64,000 nt of DNA. Origin: Stenocarpella maydis. Its lineage: Eukaryota > Ascomycota > Sordariomycetes > Diaporthales > Diaporthaceae. The notes under the pieces were generated by a model that saw only the letters and a list, made by a program, of their open reading frames with translations, did not search any database and was not told the origin of the DNA. Positions 11,907-22,221 of the stretch are shown here, in pieces (the first letter of the stretch is position 1; each line of letters opens with the position of its first letter). Where the stretch lies: NCBI GenBank assembly GCA_002270565.1, contig NQMI01000040.1, forward strand, positions 216,506 through 280,505, given 5' to 3'. A program made the position numbers and the translations under genes.

Positions 11907-13004
11907 TGTTTCTTGGTCACCTCCCCGGCCCAAATTTATTTGCCCTAGTAGGAAGCTGGGTGGCTCCTTTCGAAGTCGAAGCTGCTCTGTCCTACAAAGC
12001 AGGGTCTTAGGGTAGGCAGACGCGAGTTACCAAACAGACAGTTCTCATCATTGAATAACTAGCTCAAAACACCACCAAGCACTGAGCTTCTTTTGATCAT
12101 CAGGGGCTTGATTCCTTTCCTTGCAATTTTAAAAGAAATTGAGCCTATGGTTGAAAAGAAGAGGCTTCTGGTGGTTTCCATTGCAAAGCCTTTTCACTTG
12201 CGAAAATGCCTCAGTTCACAAGTGCCTGAGGTGTCTGACCTGTGTGCCTGAGAACTCCAGAGAGGCAGGCATATCTTGAATAGACTCAACCTCAGCCTGA
12301 CAAAGCAAGCACGGCATACGAGGTGTCTCTGGTCACTGTGACTGCCCAGTCTAGGGAGTACTTAGTCCTTGATTTGCATCTATTAGAGCAGTCAGTACAT
12401 CAGCATGTCACAATCTTGTCAAGGTCCAGTACATACATACATAAGTATGTAGCTACGAGAAGGTTTGGTTCTTCCTGGTTGCTCCTTCCTATACATGCTC
12501 CAAAGTTGTAGTAATGATTGTCCTTTGAACAAAACGACACAAAAAATTTACCCTTGGCGGAAAAAGAGGGTCACATCCCTTCGGACAAGCCATCAGACAG
12601 CTGGAGGGGGAAGCCAGAGTTGGACCTTAAAAATATCGCAATGTTTGTGGGGCTGATAAGCATGAAAGCTGCCAACATCTAAAACAGGCTCAATCATTTT
12701 ACCTACAAGGAGCGATCACTGTCGCTAACAGAAGCCCACTCTCAACTCATCTGATCTGGACAACTCCCCAACACTCTTAGCTGGAACCTGAGGTCATCAG
12801 TATTCTCCAAGCCATACCAATCTTGCTTGATCTGATCTTTCTCTCCATCGTGCTGTCGGGGCGCAACGCCTTGTTGGGACTGGCCCACGACGTGCACCTC
12901 GCGTCGCTGGCGTGACAGCACCACACATCCTGTCACCTGCCTTTGTCCCTACCATCTGATCTTGGGCCAAGTGAGACCTCATTGTCCTTTCAACCGAGGC
13001 AATC
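11907..13004. other. Intergenic, no gene recognised
   Basis: This 1.1-kb spacer lies between the tyrosinase and SNF2 genes. A short CATA run (acatacatacataag, around 12431) is the only simple repeat noticed. Confidence 0.45.
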
Positions 13005-16000
13005 ATGGACCGAAAGCTCCTAAACTTTCAAGGTCGCCTCGACGCATTTCGTCGAGATCTCGATGTAAGTCAAAATCTCGACATGAAACACTGCAAACGC
13101 GCTTCTCTGCTGACTTGAACGGAAAGCACCGGTGTCGTGACGCGAAACATCTGAGAGACATAATCAAATCCGAGATCTTGGATCCCCTCTCAGAGTACAA
13201 GGTTGATCCGGATGCCTGTGTGGAATACATCCAATACCACCTACGTGGTGTGGAGGAACTCGTTGCAGACTTCGAGGACATTGCAAATACATATGGACGA
13301 CGTGCGAGGGAGCACAACCGGAAGGTGGCTGCAAACCAACACCAGCAGCTTGCCTACCGCCCGAGCCCTCATCCAAGCCCGAGTCCGAGTCCGAGTCCGA
13401 TTCCTTCTTCGTTGCCACCTCAGCATCAGACTCCCAACCCTCCCAGCTCTGCCTACTCCATTGCGTACAATGCTAACTCAGTCAGCGCGTGTGGTGTCAA
13501 TTCCAATGCCATCACCCCAGCGACCTCGGTTCCACCCTTCGCAGCTCCTCTACCTCCTCCACACTTGCTCCCAGGCGGAGAGATTCCGTCACAGAACACG
13601 CAACAGGACGGCGACGATGGTATTCAAGATGATGTCCAGAATTTTCTTGTGCTTTCAGAGGTGGACATTCCTCCAAGCCAGAGGAGACAGACGCCCAAGC
13701 AGATGTCTTGTGCTCTGACGGAGCACCAGAAGATAGGCCTCACTTGGCTTCTGGAGCAAGAGAAAGACAGACAGAAAAAGGGAGGCCTTCTTGCAGGTTT
13801 GTCACACATTTCAGCCCAGCTCTCCTGTCTTGACTAACAGCAGGCTTTTCAGATACAATGGGTTTGGGAAAGACTGTGCAGGCGATTGCACTGATTATGA
13901 CACACAGATCTTACGATCTGAACCATAAGACGACCCTCATCATAGCTCCATTGGCACTTCTCAGGCAGTGGGAGGAGGAGATTTTGACGAAGATCAAGCC
14001 ACAATACAAGCTCAAGACCCTCGTTTTTCACGGAACTGGGAAAGACATCAGCGTCCGGGACCTGATGAGAAACGACATTGTGCTATGCACATACGGCAAA
14101 TTGCAGATGGAATACACGAACAAGCATGAACACAAGAGGCCAGAAAAGCTGAGAATTCTGGCCGACGGAGTCAGGTTCTACCGCGTCATCTTGGATGAGG
14201 CTCACAACATCAGGAACCGGCACACCAAGTGTTCCAGAGCCGCAGCTGAGCTTCAGTCAACCTACAAACTCTGCATGACGGGCACCCCGTTCATGAACCG
14301 GGCGGAAGAGATTTTTGCTCTCATTCGGTTTCTGGATATATCTCCGTACAAAGATTGGAACCATTTCAGTGAGGACATCGTCAGGCCGCTGAGAAAATGG
14401 GACGGAGACGAGAAGGAGAAGGGGATGATCAAACTGCAAGCCCTCTTCAGGAGTTTCACTCTTCGACGTACCAAAGACAGCCGGCTGGACGGAAGACCGA
14501 TCATTGAGCTGCCGCCTCGCTCCGACAAGCCATCGTTTGTCGAGTTCAACGACGAGCAAAGGGAGTTCTACCATGCACTGGAGGTGCAGCAGCAGTTGAA
14601 GTTCAACAAATACTTGATCAATGGGGCGGTCATGAAGAACTACATCCACATCCTGATTCTGCTGCTGCGACTGCGTCAGGCTTGCGACCACCCTTTCCTC
14701 CTCAAGAACCTTGCCATTCCAGAGGGAACGAAGCTTAATGAGAAACAGATGATCAAGCTGGCATGCAGCTTGCCCAACGGCGTCTTGGAGAGGCTCAGAG
14801 AGCAGAAGCGGTTTGAGTGCCTTATTTGCGGCGACGAAACCGAAAACCCTATCATCGTACACCCGTGCGGCCATCACATCTGTTCCACCTGTTTCACCGG
14901 GAGTGCCACTGTCGTGGCTGCCGAAAACTTGGCCAATGGTCAAACGGACGATGGCACTACTTTCAGCAAGAGAACCATCGTCCCCTGCCCCGGTCACAAC
15001 TCCAGCTGCGGATCTGCTATCACGCCGACAAATATTCTTTGCTACAATTTCATCCATGACGTGCCATCCTCTCAGTCTGAAAGCGACGACGCCAGCAGCG
15101 ATGCCTTACATGACAGCGGTGGGTATGACGATGATGTCGACAGCCGTGGGAATCTGCGAGGCCTCATCAACTATGACGAGTTTGACGACGAGAGTGACGA
15201 GAGCGATGAGTTGGTTGAGTTCGACGAGATCGGCCGACCGCCCCAAGACCGCCATCGTCGAGAACAACATGCTCCCGAGCCGAATCTCGGTGCTGCTGCT
15301 CTTCGCGACGGTGGTGGGGCCGGCGTGGTGGATTATCCTGTTCACGGCCGAGGAGGACGGGGCGCAGCCGCTGTCGGCAACCACACCAAAACGCAATTTC
15401 AGTGGCTCTGTGACGATGACGATAGCAGCGAGAATGGTGCGGGCGGCAAAGTTGAGCACACAGCTGATGTTAACGGTCTGACTGCCGATAATGGAGAGTT
15501 TGCACTCGTCCAGACGGACGGTGCCTTCGACGACCATATTTCCGACCCCAAGTTCCAAACGCCCAAGCGCAAGGCTTCTGCCAGCGTTCTGGGCGGCTCC
15601 AGTGGAAAGAAGTTCCGAACATCTCGAGGCACCGCGAGCACGCCCCTGAGCGACACTCCGAGCCGCACCAAGATGGGAAGAGGCCCCGCGAAGGCAAAAC
15701 CCCCCAAGAAGGCAAAGGCACTCAAGAAGCCGAAAATGGTGACGATGGCCGACCAGAGACAGGCGGCGCAGCGCAACACAAGGGCCATGTCCCGGTACAA
15801 GGAGCGCCTACGCAGGGAGTGGATCTCGAGTGCCAAGATCGACGCCATCATGAAGATCCTGAGGCAGATTAAGGGAGAGAAGACGCTCATCTTCAGCCTG
15901 TGGACCTCGTTCCTCGACCTGGTCGAGATCCCGATCGAGAGGGCCGGTATCAAGTACACGCGGTACGATGGCTCGATGACGCCGCCGGATCGCGAGGCCG

Positions 16001-16341
16001 CCGTCAAGTCCTTCATGGAGGATCGGAACGTCCGCGTCATTCTGGTGTCGCTGACTTCCGGCAACGCCGGGCTGAACCTCACCGCCGCCAGCCAGGTCAT
16101 CGTCACGGAGCCGTTCTGGAACCCGTATATTGAGGAGCAGGCCATCGACCGGGCGCACCGGTTCGGTCAGACTAGGCGCGTCACCGTGTACAGGCTGCTG
16201 ATCAAGGGTACCGTCGAGGACCGTATCGTGCAGCTGCAGGAGCACAAGAAGATGCTCGTGGATGCGGCTCTGAGTAAGAAAGGTGCCGCCGAAATTTCCA
16301 AGCTCAATGAGGCGGAGCTGAAGAACTTGTTTGGTCTTTGA
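13005..16341 (+). CDS. SNF2-family DNA-dependent ATPase with inserted RING finger (Rad5/Rad16/Uls1 type)
   Basis: Three exons (13005-13064, 13127-13796, 13853-16341; introns 62 and 56 bp) encode 1072 residues. The second junction rebuilds the Walker A region as DTMGLGKTVQA (244-254). Motif II is DEAHNIRN (358-365), followed by MTGTPFMNRAEEI. A Cys/His finger (CLICGDETENPIIVHPCGHH, from 566, then CSTC) sits between the two ATPase lobes, the layout of Rad5/Rad16/Uls1-like translocases that also act as ubiquitin or SUMO-directed ligases. The C-terminal lobe has YDGSMTPPDREAAVKSF, LTSGNAGLNL and DRAHRFGQTRRV. Between RING and C-lobe lies a long acidic, then basic, low-complexity insert (about 650-870). 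The N-terminus has a Pro/Ser dipeptide run. The role is inferred to be nuclear remodelling or DNA-damage tolerance; which paralogue it is cannot be settled by eye. Confidence 0.9.
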
Positions 16342-17397
16342 CTTCCAAGACTACTTGGAGACGATCTCGGAGGGAAATGAAAGGGCACTGCGGCCCTCCC
16401 CCTGAAATCCTGGGTTACTTGAGTAGTTGACCCTCGTGGCGAGACCTTTTCACTTGAAGCGTCCTTCTTGGGCGACCCCTGATTAAATACATGTAAAAAT
16501 AGTTATGGACCCGCCCCACCCTCCTCAAAATCAAGTTTGATTCAGATTAGCCATAGACAGAAATGCCGGTCTTAAAACTTGTTGGGCTCTCTTTATGATG
16601 TAGTGTGCTCAAAACGGGAATAAGGACCAGTCAATGTACGCCAACTCAGTATAAAAGTTTTGAGGAAATTATTAGGGCCTCTAACTACTTATTTAAAGAG
16701 AAAAGCCACCCTTTCAGCTTGTGCAATACCTGAACTCTTTAGGCTCTTTATTAGCCGTTTAGGCCCTTCCTTTGGGCGCGCAGAGGACTTCCCTCTGGGT
16801 GTGTGGACGGCCTCCCTTTGGGTATGCGGAGGGCCTTCCTCTGGTAAGTGTTATACCAGCTGCCACGCCAATTACACTATGGCATTACGAATGTCTTGCA
16901 CATTCGACACTTCCAAGTGCCCAAGGCTTTGAAACTCTTTCCGAAATGTCTAGGACCAAGGTATGCCGGAGGACATTTGGTCGCTCTGGAGGTAGACCCT
17001 AGCCAGCTGGGCAGTGCAAGAGGCCTTTTCGCCCACGACTTTGAAACGTCACCAACCTGGGAAGCACGGCTTCATAATCTCCGATGAGCTGACTTGAGAT
17101 TATATATGACATGACATGTATCTGTACAGGGTTCTTTCGGTTATCGGAGATTGTCAGACGCCCGCTGCTCTTGCTCACTCCGGTCTAGACCAAGAATTCA
17201 AAAGATGTAGCCTGACATGAGACTCTGTTCCCAAACTCCAGATGTCCCTGGCGTGGTTGCTCGGTCTGTGCCCGAGGCTGAATATTAAAGTGAGCAAATC
17301 ATGGAGCACTGCTCTTGTCTCGGACTTGCAAGTAATCAACTTTATCAGAATTCTATAATTACCCTTCAAGTATTGCCAGTCACCTCCAACATAGATC
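16342..17397. other. Intergenic with a dispersed-repeat relic
   Basis: Apart from the repeat fragment at 16626-16855, the interval has no gene that I can support. The right half, up to the oxygenase pseudogene, is unremarkable. Confidence 0.45.
16626..16855 (+). repeat. Dispersed repeat fragment, copy A
   Basis: It opens with CCAGTCAATGTACGCC and ends with a 22-24-bp imperfect tandem array of the type CTTCCCTCTGGGTGTGTGGA, about 3.5 units (16765-16851). The opening word and GGAGGGCCTTCCTCTGG recur in the same order and orientation at 51143-51315. This is probably a decayed mobile-element end or solo terminal repeat; the family is unknown. Confidence 0.6.
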
Positions 17398-18320
17398 ATG
17401 AGCACTCGAATCTCACAAGATGGCTACCATTGGATTGCCCAGGCCATCGACTCACCCGACCCAGAGGCCGACTGCGAGCTCGTCTGGCGGCCCAGCTCGA
17501 GCTATCACCTCTCAGACTTCTGAAACTACGCCGTCTACAGCCTGGCCTTCCCCAACCTCACCGTGAGAAAATAAGGCGCCGAGGTGGTCTGGCGCTCCGA
17601 CGGCGGCAAGGTGGTCAACAGGGCGGCCGACCGCATCGAGGAGACAGAGACGCACAACATGACGTGGCGGTTCTGCGGCCCAAGCGACCAGCGGTGCCGT
17701 GACTCCGTGGGCCGCATCAGCCAGCTGCACGCCGGGCTGGCGAGGCAGCACCCGGGCCGCTTCGCCTTCAACGAGGACTAGGTCTACACGCTCGCCCTCA
17801 GCGTGGTCCTCATGCACCGCCTGCGGCTGCGGCTGGGCATGTCCGGGCTCGGCGGGAGGCAGAAGGTCGCGGCGCATCATTTCTGGCGCGGCATGGCGCC
17901 GCTGCTCACGGTGGAGGGCAAGGGCCGGTGCAGGGGTTTCCGGGTGACTCGGAAGGGTGCGTGGTCTCCTGCGAGGCGTGCGAGCCGTACGAGGCTGCGC
18001 CGCGCGAGCACGACGAGCGCGCGCGGTATATTGGCATCTCCATGTTCAACACCTTTGCTTACCGGTACTTTCCACCGGACCTGAGGTGGCTTAGGTTTGA
18101 GGTCCCGCGTGCGCTGTCCCTGCCGACGACCCTGCGGGCGTTCCGGATGGAGCCGACGCACCAGGTGCTGGCGGCGATTATTTTGTTCATGGTAAGGATG
18201 TCTTTAATCTTGAACGAGGTGTTGCTGCCTGACCCGAAGGTGGCGTTCATGGAGTCGTTGGACGGCCTGTCGGAAGCCGAGGCTGGTAAGAGGAAGGAGG
18301 ATACTAATTACCGGTATTAG
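17398..18320 (+). pseudogene. MpaB/DUF2236-type oxygenase pseudogene
   Basis: From the ATG at 17398 one frame reads a plausible protein broken by TGA (17521), TAA (17572) and TAG (17779), then a frameshift near 17925. The shifted frame continues to 18320. Recognisable pieces are ETETHNMTWRFCGPSDQRC, GRISQLHAGLARQHPGRFAF, TLALSVVLMHRLRLRLGMSG and RYIGISMFNTFAYRYFPPDL. Their order (H-N-M-T-W, then xLHxxxARxHPG, then an MHRLR helix) is what I know from fungal ER-bound oxygenases related to MpaB of mycophenolic acid synthesis (DUF2236). Two of the stops could have come from CGA or CAA codons by C-to-T change. The surrounding GC content is high, so this is ordinary decay rather than heavy RIP. Confidence 0.75.
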
Positions 18321-20052
18321 GAGACTGGACAAGGCGTATGTACGGTTTGCAAAGGATCAACTGAGCGGGCCTGGGTGCGTTTTCAGTGTGAAGGTGCAAT
18401 GATTTGTAGTGTACTTTCTATTTAGGGTGTCCTAGTGCACCATTTGTTGGTAACAGTCAATGGACAGACTACGAGTTTACCCTGCGCGGTCGAATAAAGG
18501 TCGCCACGGCCGCCAACGGTTGTATTGTGGCGGATCTATATGGACGGATCTCCAGCATAACGTCCACAATAGCTCCAACACCCTGAAACTGTGGGATTGC
18601 GGGTCCCAAGGAAGGTGCTAGACGATGTCACCTTGGTTGCCTGTTGGTTCCGGGTCTCTATTTGAGCCCACGACTTACATGGTGCTAGTCTGGTGTCCAC
18701 CCACGCATGTGCGTTCCTGCAGCAATTTATTATAGTCTCTGGCCAAGGGTGGGTGTCTACGAGGGGCTCGAGGAATCGAGCAAGTGATTTGTGGAGGAGG
18801 CAAGCAAGTATGTCTGAGCCCGGCAGGAAAGACAGATGTTGATCCCTGGTTCACAGTTGCAGTAAGCAAGGTGGAACTGCGGCTCGTCCTCATTGCTTGC
18901 TGCCAAGTCAGATGCTGTGAGCTGTGACTGCAGGGGAATGAGACGTGCTAATCTCGACATGTAGGGCCGCGAATGGATCGGCCTGCCAAGAAGCAAGGTG
19001 CAAATTAGAGGTGCAGTGGCCGCAGAAGCGGCTCCAATTAATTCTCGAAGCTGTAGCCGGCGGGAAGGGATGGGATGCATCGATTGAGCGGGAGAAAAGA
19101 AGAATGGACAGGGAGGCAGGGAGGTGGCTGGAGATAAGCCGCAAGAGGACATCCCTGAAGAGTGCCTGCAGATGCTGGATAGGGTAGGTCGGGCAGACCA
19201 ACCTAATCGTTCTTGGTAGATATAGCCGAGGTGAACAGCCAGCGCATCTCCATCGACGCTTCTCTCGTCTGTAAATTATGTGACCACAGCTGGCGAGCAG
19301 GCCTAACCCGGTGGTGCTTGGCGTGCGTGCGTGTGATGATGGACCCATGTCCATGCCCAACTGCTGCCATTTCATATCCGTTCATGTCAGTCAACACAAT
19401 CAGTTCTGCTAGACGACGCGCCTTATTTTTTGTCTTGCTTTTCATCTGTCAACTCGTCTTCCAGGGTTATTTTTTTGTTTGTTCTTGCTGCAGCTGGCCG
19501 GCACCCACCACCACCAGCCCGGGTCAGGGAGACTGGAGGAGGAGGAGGAGCAGGACGGGCTGCAGCCTGCAGATCCTGCCAACCCATCCTGCCAGTCAGT
19601 CTTGTCGTGCCCATGGAACTGGAAATGATCGAGGTTGGTTGATCATAAATGGCGGGCCTATCAGTTGCATCCTGGCCCATGTCATACTGCCTGCCTCTAT
19701 TGGTCCCCCCACTCACCCTCTCCCTCCCTCTGACCTTCAGTAGCAGCACGACGACGGAACACGACGACGGAACACGACGACGGAACACGACGACGGAACA
19801 CGACGACTACAACTGCTTCCCTCAGGCTGACCTCCCGCTCACCCCTTGTCTCCGCGTCCCTGCGTATCTCCTGCCTGCCCATGAGACGATATGCTGCCTC
19901 TCAGGAGACTCTGACTGACGCAGCCGACGAGGGTCTAACAAACCACGTCGAAATCCCTCAAGCATTCAATCCTCAACCCCGCCGACCCGCTGCCCGGTCG
20001 GTGCACGCAGCGCCCTCACAACAAGCTTCCGAGCCTGAGCCTGCCCGGCGCA
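18321..20052. other. Intergenic, promoter side of GT31
   Basis: This 1.7-kb spacer contains a 13-bp minisatellite at 19747-19808. Open frames on both strands are unsupported by domains or splice logic. Confidence 0.45.
19747..19808 (+). repeat. 13-bp minisatellite
   Basis: The unit CACGACGACGGAA is repeated about 4.5 times head to tail, perfect within the array, roughly 250 bp upstream of the GT31 start codon. Confidence 0.9.
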
Positions 20053-20315
20053 ATGCCCACTGCGCTGATGTCATACGCCAACAAGCGGGCCAGGCTAGTC
20101 GCCGCCCTCGCCTTCGCCGTTTGTGTACTCTTCCTCCTCTTCGGAATACGAGGGGCACCAGATGGAGCCTTCTACGGCTCGAGCAAACCGGCCGTCGAGG
20201 AGCCACCGCCCCGCCCCGCCTACGCCGGCCCGCGCGTAGAGCTGTTTGGCCTGCGCGACTTCGGCGCGGAGGTAGACATCGCCACCCTCAACATCAGGGT
20301 AAAGGAGGAGAGGCC

Positions 20316-20348
<33 letters not shown>

Positions 20349-21702
20349 CCCAGGCGACAGGCCTATCGCGAAGAGCAGGCCTGCTGCGGCCAGGCCCGCG
20401 CCTCCAACGGCCCCCGGGGTCGAGCATTCGCGCCCCGACCACTCGCGGCGCCAGGCCAACGCCATCTCGTCGCCGTCTCCGCTCCAGCAGCAGCTCCCCA
20501 TCGCCCTGCCCAAGTTCACAGCCTACCGTGTCGACGCCCCGGATTTTGACGTGGTCGACCTGGACACCCCTCTCCCGGGGACCCCGCCCGCCACCACCAC
20601 CGTCACCATCCCGCCCAAGAAGAAGGCACCCGATGCCTCGCGCATCACCTTTGGTGTCGCCACCCTGCTCAGCCGCATGCCCGAGGCCCTGGAGAACTTC
20701 AAGCACTGGGCCGCCCACACAAATGCCCGCTTTGTCGTCGTGCACGAGCCACAAGACACCGAGGCCCGCCCGGGCGAGCCCTCGCCGGACGACATCAAGA
20801 CCATGTACCGCGACGCGGGCATCAACCACCTCTTCCTGGTCGAGTCGGACAAGGGCTGGGGCGAGAGGTACCTGTCCCTCCTGCACTTGCTGAGCGGCAC
20901 CGTCGAGAAGCAGACCGACTGGGTTGCGCTGATCGACGACGACACCTTCTTCTTTGACATGCACACCCTGATGGGCATGCTCAGCAAGTACGACCCCTCG
21001 GAGCCGTGGTACGTGGGCCGCCTGTCCGAGAACAAGTGGAACATCAACAACGGCGGGTTTTTTGCCATCGGCGGCGCTGGCGTCTTCATGTCGCGGCCCC
21101 TCATCGAGAAGCTGGGCCCCCACGCGGGCTCGTGCTGGGCGGACCGCCACGAGGACGCGACGGGCGGCGACTGGGTGGTGGGCGACTGCGTGTACCGCCA
21201 CACCACGACCAAGCTGTCCATCGAGCACGGCCTGTTCCAGCTGGACCTGCACGTCGACGTGACGGGCTTCTACGAGGCCGTCCGGAAACAGCCGGTGAGC
21301 GTGCACCACTGGAAGAGCTGGCACCACCACGACCTCCCCACCGTCGCGTCCGTGTCCGAGGCCTGCGGGAAACCCTGCGTGCTACAGAACTTCCGCTTCC
21401 GCGACGGCTGGCAGATGGCCAACGGGTTCAGCATCGTCAGGTACAGCTATAACGAGACCGAGCTTGCGGCGCAGCACCCCGAGGCCATGGAGCACACGTG
21501 GAAGAAGACAATCTGGGACATCGATGACAGCTGGACCTATAGCCTCGCGCCGCTCAAGCCCAGGGACGAGGGTAAGGTGCAGTTCCTCATCGAGAAGAGC
21601 GTGAGGGATGAGGCGGCGAGGACGACAACCATGTACTATGTGAGACGGGATGAGGAGGGGATCGGGAAGGGCCTCATCAGGGTCGTGTGGCAGGAGTCGT
21701 GA
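20053..21702 (+). CDS. Type II membrane glycosyltransferase, GT31 (Fringe-like)
   Basis: This is a single exon of 549 residues. A short basic cytoplasmic tail precedes one transmembrane anchor (about 14-33, LVAALAFAVCVLFLLFGI), then a long Pro/Ala-rich stem containing ten glutamines (89-98). The catalytic domain starts near 197 (ITFGVATLLSRMPEALENF). It has the metal-binding DDD within WVALIDDDTFFF (296-298), YVGRLSENKWNINNGGFFAI and GGAGVFMSRPLIEKLG, plus DWVVGDCVY. These are the Fringe/GT31 signatures found in fungal DUF604-type proteins of the Golgi. Fringe-type enzymes transfer sugar from a nucleotide sugar; donor and acceptor here are unknown. The Cys pair in EACGKPCVLQNFRF may form a disulfide. 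Confidence 0.88.
20317..20346 (+). repeat. (CAG)10 microsatellite coding for polyglutamine
   Basis: Ten uninterrupted CAG codons lie in the stem region of the GT31 protein. Pure trinucleotide runs are prone to length change. Confidence 0.95.
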
Positions 21703-22221
21703 GGGCCATGTTTCCGTGTCGTCAGCATGCGCTGCATATTCCTCCCCCCACCAGGGCTTCAGTGTTGGTCTCCAAGTTAGCATTACACCAGACCGGGTCG
21801 AAAGCATTTGAAGGAGACGGTAATAACCCATGGTATAGGAGCTCTCAGCCGATTGCCGTAAATGGTAATGACCGGGGTCATGATAACTAATAAAAATCTG
21901 TTAACTTCATGACATTTCCAGTCATGAATGCGCCATCTCGTCGTTGTCTGGGCTTATCGTGATGGGGCATGGACGGTAGAGTGTTCCAGAATGGGAACGG
22001 TACGCCTCGCACGGTATGATCCGAGAATGCTTTGTCATCAAGCCAGAGACATCTGGTATAGCATTTGGGCCTCGACAAGCTCCACGTCAAGACAGCCACA
22101 GCAGCCGCATCTCTTCCATGGCGAAGGCACCCCCTGATTGACATCTGATAGACACCCGCCACTCGCGCCCACCGCCTTACCCTGCACTAGGATCATTCCG
22201 ATCCTCCAACCGACTTACTCC
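21703..22221. other. Intergenic spacer
   Basis: These 519 bp hold the 3' end of GT31 and the promoter of the zinc-finger gene. No other signal was recognised. Confidence 0.4.

Noticed and set aside
15106..15558. Long antisense frame within the SNF2 gene
   Set aside because: It mirrors the acidic, low-complexity coding strand and has no independent protein features.
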